DNA of 64,000 bases from NCBI RefSeq assembly GCF_028356935.1, contig NZ_CP102798.1, positions 186,001 through 250,000 on the forward strand. The letters are read 5' to 3'. Below, one piece after another: positions 18,425-28,072 of this stretch (its first letter is position 1; each line of letters starts with the position of its first letter). A model generated the notes under the pieces. It had not been told where the DNA came from and made no database searches. It was given only the letters and a program-made list of their open reading frames with translations. The position numbers were made by a program, and so were the translations under genes. This stretch comes from Lysinibacillus sp. OF-1 (GTDB lineage: Bacteria; Bacillota; Bacilli; Bacillales_A; Planococcaceae).

Positions 18425-19439
18425 TGAATTTTACCTCCTCAACAGTTACAATGTCTTGTAATTCAGTAAGAACACTAGGTATTTTATCGCTATGTCCCTC
18501 AAATGAGACGAGCAAGTTCCCATAGAACTTCTCCTGAATTTCTCGGACAGAGCCATAGACGATATTAACGTCCACATCAAATTTTCTTGTTACGCGAGAA
18601 AGGATAGGATCGCTAGCAATATCACCTTTAAAAATAACACGGTATAAATTTTTGCCGCCTTTTTTTCTCCATTCCTCTAATAGAGATGCAGATGGTCGAT
18701 CTTGCTGAACCGATTGAATAAACCGTTGAGTCGTTAAATGCTGTGGATTTGTAAAAATATCAAAAACTGAATTAGATTCAATTACTGCTCCATTTTCCAT
18801 GACTGCTACTCTGTCACATATTTGTTGGATGACATTCATCTCATGTGTGATTAGCAAAATAGTGATTCCTAAATCCTTGTTTACTTTTTTGAGAAGGCGG
18901 AGAATTTCCCCAGTTGTATCTGGATCGAGCGCTGAGGTTGCTTCATCACAAATTAATATATCAGGGGAGGTAGCAAGCGCCCTCGCAATGCCAACCCGCT
19001 GTTTTTGGCCTCCAGATAATTGCTCAGGGTAATCGTTCGCTTTTTCTGTAAGACCAACAAAACTAAGAAGTTCTGCAACTCTTTCATTAATTTCTTTTTT
19101 AGGCACTCCCGCCAGCTTAAGTGGATAGGCTACATTTCCAGCTACCGTTCTTGAGGAGAATAAGTTGAAATTTTGAAAAATCATGCCGATTCTTCTTCTC
19201 AGCTTTCTTACCTCTTTTGGTGTGAGCGAATTAATATCAACACCTTGTACTTGAACAGTGCCATGGGTTGGACTTTCTAATAGATTCACAAGTCGCAATA
19301 ATGTGCTCTTTCCTGCACCACTAAATCCAATAATTCCAAAAATCTCTCCCTGCTGAATTGAAAGAGATACATCTTTCACTGCATTCACTTCACGATCACC
19401 AAATTTAAAGGTTTTCGCTACATTCTGAAATTCAATCAT
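18414..19439 (-). CDS. metN: Methionine ABC transporter ATPase
   Basis: ATPase of 341 residues energising methionine import. Walker A GFSGAGKST, signature LSGGQKQRVGIARALA, Walker B ILICDEATSALDP and switch His in LLITHEM. A C-terminal NIL (ACT-like) domain (about 265-341) gives methionine feedback inhibition in the family. First gene after the SAM riboswitch. Confidence 0.97.
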   Translation of the reverse strand: MIEFQNVAKTFKFGDREVNAVKDVSLSIQQGEIFGIIGFSGAGKSTLLRLVNLLESPTHGTVQVQGVDINSLTPKEVRKLRRRIGMIFQNFNLFSSRTVAGNVAYPLKLAGVPKKEINERVAELLSFVGLTEKANDYPEQLSGGQKQRVGIARALATSPDILICDEATSALDPDTTGEILRLLKKVNKDLGITILLITHEMNVIQQICDRVAVMENGAVIESNSVFDIFTNPQHLTTQRFIQSVQQDRPSASLLEEWRKKGGKNLYRVIFKGDIASDPILSRVTRKFDVDVNIVYGSVREIQEKFYGNLLVSFEGHSDKIPSVLTELQDIVTVEEVKFNEG

Positions 19440-19473
19440 TTACTTGCTCAACTCCCTATTTAAAAATAAAGAA

Positions 19474-19523
19474 CAAAAAGGACCTTCCTTTTGTTCTTAT
19501 CGATTAAGAAAAAAGGAAGGTCC
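19474..19523 (-). terminator. Riboswitch-controlled terminator of the met operon
   Basis: GGACCTTCCTTTT / AAAAGGAAGGTCC hairpin followed on the minus strand by a T tract, between the SAM riboswitch and metN. It is the expected off-state expression platform. Confidence 0.93.
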
Positions 19524-19539
19524 CCACTATTGAAGAAAC

Positions 19540-19658
19540 TACTTCCTTCTCATCTTTCAAATGTAAGTACATTTGCAGGAATTGGCACGGTATTATGTTA
19601 ATAACCCGCTGCCGAGACTTCATTGGGCCTGTCCCTCAGTCTCTCTGGATAAGAAGAA
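19540..19658 (-). ncRNA. SAM-I (S-box) riboswitch
   Basis: Read on the minus strand it shows the S-box core in order: CTTATC..GAGAG, GAGGGA, GGCCCAATGAAGTC, CGGCAGC, TACCGTGCCAATTCC, and AGATGAGAAGG closing the P1 stem. SAM binding should stabilise P1 and allow the following terminator to form, turning off metN-metI-metQ-M20. Confidence 0.96.
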
Positions 19659-19861
19659 ATTATCGTATTTAATTGTCTGTTAAGATTTAAACAATACTAT
19701 AATGCTTGATGAATTATATGTCAACATTTCTTTTAAAAAGTTTTATTAGAAAAATAAATCCATTTACTGTTATAACAGCAGGAGTACATTGGTAGCCGCG
19801 TTTTTTCTAGTGAAATAATTTATGCTTATGTTACTGAGGATGTCAATGAGCAGGCAGCCAT
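19659..19861. other. Intergenic stretch without recognised gene
   Basis: About 200 bp between the S-box promoter and the CoA-transferase terminator. The met promoter must lie at its left edge. A short coding-like string on the plus strand near 19815-19885 (AYVTEDVNEQAAIKRF) is too short to call. Confidence 0.4.
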
Positions 19862-19906
19862 AAAAAGGTTCAATTTGAAAATTGCCTACTTCCAAATTGA
19901 ACCTTT
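19862..19906 (-). terminator. Rho-independent terminator of the CoA-transferase gene
   Basis: GGTTCAATTTG / CAAATTGAACC stem followed on the minus strand by TTTTTA. Confidence 0.9.
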
Positions 19907-19909
19907 CCG

Positions 19910-21094
19910 TTATTCTAAAACGCCCTTTTCTCGTAAACTAGCAATTTGTTCATCATTATAGCCAAGTGCAGTTAATACTTCTTCATTATGCTCTCCAAGC
20001 TTGGCACCGACATACTTGTACTCAGGCTCAGTGCCATCAAATTTAAAGGCAGAAGCAATTTGCTGTTGCATGGTGCCATCGCTTTTTGGAATATCGACGA
20101 TCATGCCGCGAGCCTTCAACTGTGGATGCTCACATGCTTCTGGAAAAGTGAGTACAGGCTCTACACAACCTTCAAAATCCTCGTTAAATACCTCAAGCCA
20201 TTCCTCATATGTCTTTGATAGAAAGGCATCATGAACAGCCTCTTTAAAGCGTATTTGCGTATAGTAAGAATCATTAAAGGTATTATCAATCAACTCAGGA
20301 ATGTCGAGTGCTTCACAGAGCAGTTTACGAAATTGAGGTTCTAAGCTACCGACAGAGAAGAAGCGTCCATCTTTTGTTTTGTAAAAATCATAGTAACTGC
20401 CTCCGTTTAAAATTTCTTGCTCTGGCTGTGGTACACGACCACCCCCAATAAACGCAGCACCATACATAGCATTCAGCGAAAAGACAGCATCTGTCATACT
20501 AATATCTATGAATTGTCCTTCGCCTGTTTTTTCACGATGAAGGGCAGCAGCCAGTACCCCAATTGCGGCATGCATTGTCCCTCCAGCTATATCAGCTAGT
20601 TGAACCCCCATGGAGACAGGCTTTTTATCCTTATGGCGTGAATAATCGAGTAAGCCTGCTAAAGATAAATAGTTATTATCGTGTCCAGGTCGATTGCTAT
20701 AAGGTCCAGTTTGTCCGTAACCAGTAATCGCACAATAGATAACCTTTGGATTTATTTCCTTTAGAGCTTCATAGCCAATGCCAAGGCGTTGCATGACACC
20801 AGGCCGAAAACCTTCGATAATAACGTCATACTCTTGCACCAGTGATTTTACAATGTCTATAGCCTCTGGTGATTTAAGATTTAATGTAATTGATTTTTTA
20901 GATCGATTTAAATGTTGATGAATGTAAGCCTCATGATCTTCATCATAGGGAGGCATAATTCGTGTTAAATCAACGCGCTTTGAAGATTCAACATGGATGA
21001 CATCTGCTCCTAAATCAGCAAAAATCATTGTCGCCATTGGCCCTGGTAGTAATGCAGAAAAATCGAGAATTTTTAACCCTTGTAAAATGCCCAA
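19910..21094 (-). CDS. Class III (CaiB/BaiF) CoA-transferase
   Basis: Cytoplasmic CoA-transferase of about 394 residues moving CoA between carboxylic acids. Family parts: ILQGLKILDFSALLPGPMA, LGADVIHVES, the catalytic Asp region in GHDNNYLSLAGLLDY, and FRPGVMQRLGIGYE. I favour the TTG at 21094: AAGGGG lies 9 nt upstream and the protein then begins MGILQGLKILDFS as in relatives. The ATG at 21136 would add 14 atypical residues without a ribosome site. Monocistronic; nearest relatives include alpha-methylacyl-CoA racemase and formyl-CoA transferase types, so the substrate is open. Confidence 0.9.
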   Translation of the reverse strand: MGILQGLKILDFSALLPGPMATMIFADLGADVIHVESSKRVDLTRIMPPYDEDHEAYIHQHLNRSKKSITLNLKSPEAIDIVKSLVQEYDVIIEGFRPGVMQRLGIGYEALKEINPKVIYCAITGYGQTGPYSNRPGHDNNYLSLAGLLDYSRHKDKKPVSMGVQLADIAGGTMHAAIGVLAAALHREKTGEGQFIDISMTDAVFSLNAMYGAAFIGGGRVPQPEQEILNGGSYYDFYKTKDGRFFSVGSLEPQFRKLLCEALDIPELIDNTFNDSYYTQIRFKEAVHDAFLSKTYEEWLEVFNEDFEGCVEPVLTFPEACEHPQLKARGMIVDIPKSDGTMQQQIASAFKFDGTEPEYKYVGAKLGEHNEEVLTALGYNDEQIASLREKGVLE

Positions 21095-21576
21095 ATCTTC
21101 CAACCCCTTTTTGTGTAGGCTACACGACCATCCCATTGATGGAAGCGTAGCGCTTTTCTCATAATCCCCATTGTGTGAAAAGCGTAACGTTCGATTCTGT
21201 ATTAATACAGTTTATTTTATTTTAAGTAGTATTATAACAGAATAGACCTTAACTTGCCTATGCTATTTTTCATTATAAAATAAACATTTCAACTTTCATA
21301 TGTCAGAATAACAATAAAAGTAAAAAAATTTAGAATTTAGATTTTTTATCAAATTTCAGACAATAGTTGTCAGTTGTTAGAATATTTAATTTAAGAAAAT
21401 AAATTGTAGAATTTTGTTTACTAGCTAGCTATATGATACGACCCTTTTTATTGATACAATCCTAGTGGTGTATTGGATTCTTCTTACGCAATTTGGAAAT
21501 GATACTATTACCCCATTTATTAATAAAGTATCTCTCAAAAAATACATATAAAATTAACGTAAATAGGAGAGAAGAA
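21095..21576. other. AT-rich divergent intergenic region
   Basis: No gene seen. An imperfect inverted repeat (AGCGCTTTTC and GAAAAGCGT arms around 21148-21187) sits just upstream of the CoA-transferase start and might be an operator. The remainder is AT-rich and must hold the promoter of the diguanylate cyclase. Confidence 0.4.
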
Positions 21577-23136
21577 ATGAAATCACATCAATTAAAACTA
21601 AAGCATTTAATTATGGGAGTTGCGATGGCAGCATTCTTTTTCACGAGCCTTGGTAGTGTTTGGGGCGGATACAGAATGAATATTGACTCGATAAAGGAAA
21701 ATACACTAGAAACGAATAGGGTTTATGCTCAAAAATTGGCATCTACTGCGGATTCTTATCTACATGAATCTTTCCAAATATTAGGTTATAGTGCAACTCA
21801 GATACAAGCAAAGATGGACGATGCGCAAGCATTGAATCAGGAAACAGAACGTTTGAGATTGCAAAATCAAATGTTTAATTCTGTAGTAATAACAAATGCA
21901 GAAGGATTGGTTTTATCCGTCTCTCCACCATCTATTGAAATAAAGGGAGAAATTTTAACATCAATCGGTGCTAAAGAGGCGTTATCCAAAAGGACACCAC
22001 TTATCTCTAAACCATATGAGGCGATGACAGGACGTCTCATCATTTTTATTTCTCATCCTATTTTTTCCGACTCCAATGAGTATTTAGGAATGATAGCAGG
22101 GACTATTTATTTAAAGGAACCAAATGCCTTTAAAACTTTACTGGGAGAGCATTATAGTAAGGACGGCTCTTACGTATATGTAGTTGATTCAGATGGACGT
22201 GTTATCTATCATCAAGACCCAAGTCGGATTAATGATGTGGTAACGAAAAATAAAGTCGTTCAATCGGTGATATCAGGAAAGAGTGGTGCTCAACTTGTTG
22301 AGAACACAGAAAGAGTGAAAATGCTTGCTGGCTATAGTACAGTCCCATCAACAGGATGGGGCGTTGTCGCCCAGAAACCTTTAGACGTAGCACTAGCCCC
22401 TTCCTTTGATCGTGTGCAGGAAGTCATTATTAAATCTGTACCCCTTATGATTCTATCTATTATCATTGTACTTTGGGCGGCAGCACGCATTGCCAACCCT
22501 TTGCAGCAACTAGCAAATTTAACGGAGGAAAGTTTAGATAAGAAAAATGTAGAAGGTTTAAAATCTGTAAGTGGATGGTACTTTGAAGCTTATTCTTTGA
22601 AGAATGCCTTGGTTCGGAGTTTATCATTTTTACATGGACAGGTCTCGTTTTTCAAGGATCAATCTACTGTTGATCCACTGACGGGAGTTACGAATCGACG
22701 TACAATGGATTCGATGCTTGCCGAATGGTTAACGAACAATGTACCACATGCAATTATTTTACTAGATTTAGATCACTTTAAAAGTGTGAACGACACATAT
22801 GGTCATGCAGTAGGCGATAAAGTTTTGCAATTTTTAGCCAGTCATATGGAAGCTGTGGCTCGTGAAGGAGATGTATGCTGTCGATATGGTGGCGAGGAAT
22901 TTGTCATACTGCTACCAAATACGGCAGCAGAAGAGGCAGCACAAGTGGCTGAACAACTACGAGAAATTTTGGCAACAACAGAAAGTCCATGTGGCAGACC
23001 CATAACATTATCTGCAGGAATAGCTGCCTATCCAGCAATGGCAGATTCAACAGAGGAACTAATTAAAGCAGCTGACGATGCACTATACCTTGCGAAACAA
23101 GAGGGACGCAATCAAGTAAAGGTTGCGGAAATATAA
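21577..23136 (+). CDS. Membrane diguanylate cyclase with dCache sensor
   Basis: Makes cyclic di-GMP from two GTP in response to an extracellular cue. The 519 residues run: N-terminal helix (HLIMGVAMAAFFFTSLGSVWGGY), a dCache-like extracellular domain (about 40-285, with YVYVVDSDGRVIYHQDP), a second helix (SVPLMILSIIIVLWAAARIA), and a GGDEF domain (about 360-519). The active site is intact as RYGGEEFVILLP. The inhibitory I-site RxxD is present as REGD exactly five residues before GGEEF. The ATG at 21577 has AGGAGAG upstream; the longer frame from 21493 has none. Confidence 0.94.
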   Translation: MKSHQLKLKHLIMGVAMAAFFFTSLGSVWGGYRMNIDSIKENTLETNRVYAQKLASTADSYLHESFQILGYSATQIQAKMDDAQALNQETERLRLQNQMFNSVVITNAEGLVLSVSPPSIEIKGEILTSIGAKEALSKRTPLISKPYEAMTGRLIIFISHPIFSDSNEYLGMIAGTIYLKEPNAFKTLLGEHYSKDGSYVYVVDSDGRVIYHQDPSRINDVVTKNKVVQSVISGKSGAQLVENTERVKMLAGYSTVPSTGWGVVAQKPLDVALAPSFDRVQEVIIKSVPLMILSIIIVLWAAARIANPLQQLANLTEESLDKKNVEGLKSVSGWYFEAYSLKNALVRSLSFLHGQVSFFKDQSTVDPLTGVTNRRTMDSMLAEWLTNNVPHAIILLDLDHFKSVNDTYGHAVGDKVLQFLASHMEAVAREGDVCCRYGGEEFVILLPNTAAEEAAQVAEQLREILATTESPCGRPITLSAGIAAYPAMADSTEELIKAADDALYLAKQEGRNQVKVAEI

Positions 23137-23371
23137 ATGCAGTAAAAAATGAAACAAAGGGGCTTACAATTTTGAATTTCGGGGTAATTGATTAATGCAA
23201 ACATCATTTGGGCAAGCTACTTGTAAGTCATCCGCCATATGACTTCCTAAACCATGTTCAAATGATATGTAACTCGGGTCACATCTCTTGATCGACTTGA
23301 CAAGACGTAAGGTTATCCCCCTTTCCCTTATGACACCCCAAGGACGACTAGATGTATGCCTATATATCGTG
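23137..23371. other. Intergenic stretch with no recognised gene
   Basis: A minus-strand frame (23164-23388) shows no family I know and no clear ribosome site. The plus strand has only short frames. It ends in a plus-strand terminator although the nearest upstream stop codon is 235 nt away, so a small RNA or decayed gene is possible. Confidence 0.35.
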
Positions 23372-23408
23372 AAAAGCCAAGCGAGCACCGATGCTCCTTG
23401 GCTTTTTT
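23372..23408 (+). terminator. Rho-independent terminator
   Basis: AAAAGCCAAG-GAGCA / TGCTC-CTTGGCTTTTTT hairpin with a T tract, 235 nt after the cyclase gene. Confidence 0.85.
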
Positions 23409-23792
23409 GTTGTGTGGATGAAGGGAATTTATTTTGTTATTAGTGAGGGTCAAACGTGGCCACAATGGTTTGAAGAGGAGAGAAGTGGTGATATCACATG
23501 GAAGAGCTCGTCAAAGTGTAGAGCCCGTTCTAAAAGTGGGAAAAGATGCTCATTAAGAAGGGCTATCATTCCAAAAGAAATAGAAAGGTGAGTCAAAATG
23601 GCGAATCACTCAGTTAGCAAACTGAAAAATTAATCACCATTTCAGAAATAGAAAGGTCATTTGATTAATCAAGAAATTTACCTGACTAATTTAGATTTAT
23701 CTATGAAGGTTCGTTAGCTACGAGCCGATATAAAGAGTATGAGGAAATGATATTTGTACGTATCAAAATACATAAGCGAAAGGAAGAGTGGG
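23409..23792. other. Upstream region of the SLH protein gene
   Basis: About 380 bp without a convincing gene. A 66-codon frame (23391-23591) with CRARSKSGKRC overlaps the terminator and has no family support. The region must contain the surface-protein promoter. Confidence 0.35.
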
Positions 23793-26700
23793 ATGGATAA
23801 ATCTAAAATCCAAAAAGTAAATAAAGCCTTGATAGCAACAGTATTTGCTACAAGTGGGATTGCTGTTGTAGTACCTCCACCACAAAAAGCGGCAGCGGCT
23901 ACTTCTCCCTTTACAGACATCGACCAATACTCAGTTCATTATAACGATATATTAAAATTATATTCTCAGGGTGTGATTAACGGGTTTGCCGATAAAACCT
24001 TCCGTCCGGATGTCAATGTAACACGTGGACAAGCAGCAAAAATGATTGCAACGGCATTAAAATTGGATATGAGAAATGTCCAAAATCCTTATTATAAAGA
24101 TGTACCGAAGGGTAGCGAATTTTATAAATTTGTCGCAGCATTGCAAAACGCGGGCATTATGTCTGGGTATTCTAATGGCACATTTATGCCAAACGAAGTG
24201 ATGACTCGTGGCGAATTAGCAAAAATATTAGTATTAGCATTCCATTTGGAGGTATCTCCTAGTTACAACAATATTTTTAAAGATGTAGATAGCCAATCAA
24301 GCAATGCTATCTATATTCAAACACTTATCGATTTAAATATTACTGAAGGCACAACACCTGTGACATTCTCTCCGTTTGATGCTGTAAATCGCGGACAGTT
24401 TGCTTCTTTTGTGGTTCGTTCACAAGAGAAAAAGAACAATGAAACATCTTTCAAAATCATAGATGTAGATGATGATGCCGTTTATATAAATGGTGAAGCC
24501 TATGCAGTTCCAGAAAGTCTTTCACATATTTTTAATGACGATAATGCACCTGTCTTAAAGGGTGCTTATATTGAGGGTGATCTTTCTGGTAAGAAGGTTC
24601 GATCCATCTCTAAACTAACATTAAATGCAAGCGGAACAAGCTCAAGATTCCTTGATTTTGATGGTGATTATGGTTCATTAGGTGCAACCATTGTAGTTAA
24701 TGGCAACTATATTGAATTTTCGAATCTGAAGATGACAGGTACTATGTTCGTCAATGAAACAGTTCGACCACCATTGCATTTAGGTGCTACTAACAATCAA
24801 CCATTATCCATTGGGCGTGTGGCGAGCAATAATATTTCTTTTATCAACTGGTCGAATCCAGATAATACTAAAGGCGATGGTCCATCTAATAACAATTCAA
24901 CAAACGATCTTCAAAATTGGACGAACCAAAATCCTGATAAAGATAAGCCATTTGTCAACTGGTCAAAAGAAAAACAAGAAATGAAAAATGTTGAAAAGCA
25001 TCTTGAATTTTATAACAGCACTGTTTCGAGACTAGTAGTATCACAAACAGGGACAAAAATCGAATCCAATATGAAACTACCACGTGTAGACATCATCGGA
25101 AGTGTTCGCGAATTTGAAATTCAAGGCTATATTGGAACATTAAATCTGGATACCGAAACAAAGTTAACGATCTATGGAGATGGCAATATTGATTGGATAA
25201 ACTACAACAGTTATACAGATTTAGAGCTGTATATAGATGGCCGTATCGGTACTCTATATGTTGATAATTCATACGGCAAGGTTGACATCGGGGACTATAC
25301 GTATATCGACAAAGTCATTTTACCTAAAGATGAATCTCCAAATAATATCTTTGATGATTTCCTAGATGATAAAGACAATATCGGAAATATCACAGATCCA
25401 GATGGCAAACCAATCGATAAAGACGAAAACGAGAATCAGAATCCAGATGATAAAACAAAGCCTATTGTAAGTATTACAAATGTCAAAGTGCTCAATGGCA
25501 GTGAGATTCAAGCAGATTTCACATCTGATGAGGTAGGTACGTACTACTATATTGTGCGTGAAAAGGGAGCAGAGGCACCTAATAAACGTGAAATGGTAAA
25601 CCATCTTTCAATTGAAAACGTTGCATACGGAAGTAGTGCGGCAATCAAAGGCACAAACTCAATAAAAGTTTCAAATCTAGGTGAGAAAAAAGAATATGTC
25701 ATCTACATCATGGTTGTAGACGGCTCGAAAAATGCATCTGATATTGTCTCTCAAGCATTCCAAATGAAAGATGCAACTCCACCAGTAGTTAAATCTCTAC
25801 AAGTTACGCCTTTACATGGAGGAACACGTGCTGAATTCAAGTTTGCAGCAAGTGAACCTGGAGATTATTACTATTATGTACGTAAGAAAACAACAGCAGC
25901 TGACCCGACGACGGCAGATATCGTCGCAAACCCAACAGGTAAAGGGAAAGCAAAAGCTGGAGAACTTGGAATAACAGGAATTTTAACAGAATTAGATGCT
26001 GAAACCGAATATCAACTTTATGTTGTCATGAAGGATGATTCAGGCAACTTCTCGGTAGATCCTATACCTAAAGAGGCGGTTAAAGAGTTTAAAACTGGTG
26101 AGCTTGATAATATCCCACCATATGTTGTAGGTGGACAACTTGTATTACTAGATGAGATTAAAAATGAATTTTATCTAACCGTGAGTGAGGATTTAGATCC
26201 TATTTCTGCTGAAAAAATAGAGAACTATGATCTTTCAGGTACAGGGATAGTCAATCAAGGTGCACAGCAACCGATACATCCTACAAAGGTTGTCTATAAT
26301 AAAGCTCAGAAAAGATTAATTTTCACCATTCCATCACTAACAGGCTTTGTAAACGGGGATAATCTAGTTGTTACAATATCACCGAATGTTAAAGATTTGG
26401 CTGATATCGAATTTGAAAATATCAATAACATTCCAAATAATACTGTTCCGCGAAACACAGCCGAATACATTCATAACGATATTGAATTACCAGTCCTCAC
26501 AATTATAGGAGAACCAGTAATTAATAATACAAAGGACCAAACACTTCTTGAGTTTAATGCTTCAAAAGCAGGAACGTATCATTATCTAATTATGGAGTCA
26601 GATATAACTCTTACACGTGATGACCGCTTACGTTTAATTGAAGCTGTCCAATTAAATGAAACAAAATTTAAGGTTGGAACAGAAGAAATCGATATTGTTG

Positions 26701-27947
26701 GGAGCGGAGGTAATAAACCTGCTCAACTAGGAAAACAAAAGGTAGTAATCCCATTACCAACAGCAAATTTAAATCCGTTTAAGAGCTACTCTATCTATAT
26801 GGTATTGCGCGATCGTTCAGGAAATGTTTCAGATATTGAGACTAGACATGTAATCGATGACCAAACACCACCGAAAATTGAAAATACATCGATAAAGATA
26901 GCTCAAGGAGATAAGAATGCTACCTTCAAATTTATGTCAGATGAAGATGGTACGTATCACTATATTCTTAGAAAAGCTGGCGATGCAACAGTTCCAGTAC
27001 CTTCAAGTGCTGAGGAGGTTATTGAAAGAGGAAGAGCTAGCAATATGCGAAAGGGTACTAATGAAATTAATTTTACCTCTTTAGAACCCCATCAAAATTA
27101 TGAGCTTTATGTTGCGGTAAAAGATAGATATAAAAATGCAACAATGCTTCAAGTAGGTACTGAGTCAAAAGTATATACTTTTGATGAACAGCAAAATAAA
27201 ACAATTACTTTGACACCAGGCGAAACTGACAAAGGTGTAATGGCATATAAATTCTTCTCAGATGGTACACCACCAAAGGTAGAGGATCCGATCGTTAAAC
27301 AGCTTGATGGAAAAACATTAGAAGTGACTTTTTCTGAGGCTATTGAATTAAAAGACTCAGATTTCCAATTAGTGAATCCTGAAACAGGCACTGCAATTAC
27401 TCCTACTTATGCTTCATGGAAGTGGCAGGATAAGGTAGATGAAATTGATGAATGGAAGCCACGTAAAATGATACTAACATTTGCAAATGAAGTTACACAA
27501 AGCTTTGATATGACAATCAATGCTACCGCGAAGGATAAAGGCGGATGGGCATTCAGTAAATTAAAAGCAGAATACAAATATCCAACAAAAGTGAATACAA
27601 TTACTTCAGCAACGTTAGTACCTGATATACAGTACCCAGGTGACTTAACAATAGCTAATATTAAAGATATTATCGAAAGAGCTGATAGCAGTAATTACAC
27701 AGACATTCCTGGCGGAGGAATAATATCTTATGGTAAGGGACAAATAACAAAACCTTCAGATGCAAGTTCTGAAAAAACATTTACGGCTATTCAAACAAGC
27801 ACTGATCCAAATTCTACAAACATATTCCAAAAGGATCAAAAAATATATTTATTTACGAAGGATAAATACGGAAATATAGTTTATGCGAAGGAATCTACAT
27901 CTCCAACAGCTCCAAACTATGTCTTAATCCAACCTAGAACTCAATAG
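23793..27947 (+). CDS. S-layer-homology surface protein with Ig-like repeats
   Basis: Secreted cell-wall protein of 1384 residues. A signal peptide (to about AAAA at 36) precedes three SLH domains (about 37-220), which carry FRPDVNVTRGQAAKMIATAL, FMPNEVMTRGELAKIL and FSPFDAVNRGQFASFV and bind pyruvylated wall polymer. An Asn/Asp-rich beta region follows. Then come four related Ig/FN3-like modules, each with a D-x-x-G-x-Y-x-Y-x-(V/L/I) strand (EVGTYYYIVREK, EPGDYYYYVRKK, KAGTYHYLIMES, EDGTYHYILRKA) and a later Y-x-(L/I)-Y-x-(V/M) strand. A C-terminal Ig-like part contains KTLEVTFSEAIEL. I chose the ATG at 23793, after AAAGGAAG. It could be an S-layer-associated adhesin; no enzyme domain is visible. 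Confidence 0.9.
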   Translation: MDKSKIQKVNKALIATVFATSGIAVVVPPPQKAAAATSPFTDIDQYSVHYNDILKLYSQGVINGFADKTFRPDVNVTRGQAAKMIATALKLDMRNVQNPYYKDVPKGSEFYKFVAALQNAGIMSGYSNGTFMPNEVMTRGELAKILVLAFHLEVSPSYNNIFKDVDSQSSNAIYIQTLIDLNITEGTTPVTFSPFDAVNRGQFASFVVRSQEKKNNETSFKIIDVDDDAVYINGEAYAVPESLSHIFNDDNAPVLKGAYIEGDLSGKKVRSISKLTLNASGTSSRFLDFDGDYGSLGATIVVNGNYIEFSNLKMTGTMFVNETVRPPLHLGATNNQPLSIGRVASNNISFINWSNPDNTKGDGPSNNNSTNDLQNWTNQNPDKDKPFVNWSKEKQEMKNVEKHLEFYNSTVSRLVVSQTGTKIESNMKLPRVDIIGSVREFEIQGYIGTLNLDTETKLTIYGDGNIDWINYNSYTDLELYIDGRIGTLYVDNSYGKVDIGDYTYIDKVILPKDESPNNIFDDFLDDKDNIGNITDPDGKPIDKDENENQNPDDKTKPIVSITNVKVLNGSEIQADFTSDEVGTYYYIVREKGAEAPNKREMVNHLSIENVAYGSSAAIKGTNSIKVSNLGEKKEYVIYIMVVDGSKNASDIVSQAFQMKDATPPVVKSLQVTPLHGGTRAEFKFAASEPGDYYYYVRKKTTAADPTTADIVANPTGKGKAKAGELGITGILTELDAETEYQLYVVMKDDSGNFSVDPIPKEAVKEFKTGELDNIPPYVVGGQLVLLDEIKNEFYLTVSEDLDPISAEKIENYDLSGTGIVNQGAQQPIHPTKVVYNKAQKRLIFTIPSLTGFVNGDNLVVTISPNVKDLADIEFENINNIPNNTVPRNTAEYIHNDIELPVLTIIGEPVINNTKDQTLLEFNASKAGTYHYLIMESDITLTRDDRLRLIEAVQLNETKFKVGTEEIDIVGSGGNKPAQLGKQKVVIPLPTANLNPFKSYSIYMVLRDRSGNVSDIETRHVIDDQTPPKIENTSIKIAQGDKNATFKFMSDEDGTYHYILRKAGDATVPVPSSAEEVIERGRASNMRKGTNEINFTSLEPHQNYELYVAVKDRYKNATMLQVGTESKVYTFDEQQNKTITLTPGETDKGVMAYKFFSDGTPPKVEDPIVKQLDGKTLEVTFSEAIELKDSDFQLVNPETGTAITPTYASWKWQDKVDEIDEWKPRKMILTFANEVTQSFDMTINATAKDKGGWAFSKLKAEYKYPTKVNTITSATLVPDIQYPGDLTIANIKDIIERADSSNYTDIPGGGIISYGKGQITKPSDASSEKTFTAIQTSTDPNSTNIFQKDQKIYLFTKDKYGNIVYAKESTSPTAPNYVLIQPRTQ

Positions 27948-27956
27948 AATATAAAT

Positions 27957-27992
27957 ACACTAGCTATCAATTCTAATAGCTAGTGTTTTTTA
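27957..27992 (+). terminator. Rho-independent terminator
   Basis: ACACTAGCTAT / ATAGCTAGTGT stem followed by six T residues, after the SLH gene. Confidence 0.92.
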
Positions 27993-28022
27993 TTTACTTA
28001 AACACGTTATTTTAAAAGTGGA

Positions 28023-28037
28023 TGATAATCAATATCA
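28023..28037 (+). promoter_or_regulatory. Fur box before regulator-receptor ORF 1
   Basis: TGATAATCAATATCA, 14 of 15 to the 7-1-7 consensus TGATAATnATTATCA; TATAAT-like sequence follows at 28040. Confidence 0.8.
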
Positions 28038-28072
28038 TTTATAATACATAGTGGAGGAGGGTGAAAGTCGAC

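Noticed and set aside
23164..23388. Minus-strand 74-codon frame after the cyclase gene
   Set aside because: No recognised family or convincing ribosome site, and it overlaps the terminator stem. Kept only as an unexplained stretch.
23391..23591. 66-codon frame with CRARSKSGKRC, resembling a small zinc-binding motif
   Set aside because: Begins within a terminator and has no family support; the Cys pair alone is not evidence.
28061..28072. GTG start for fused ORF 1
   Set aside because: Only 3 nt from the ribosome site. The ATG at 28073 gives the MNIEEH start that aligns with the other fused ORFs.
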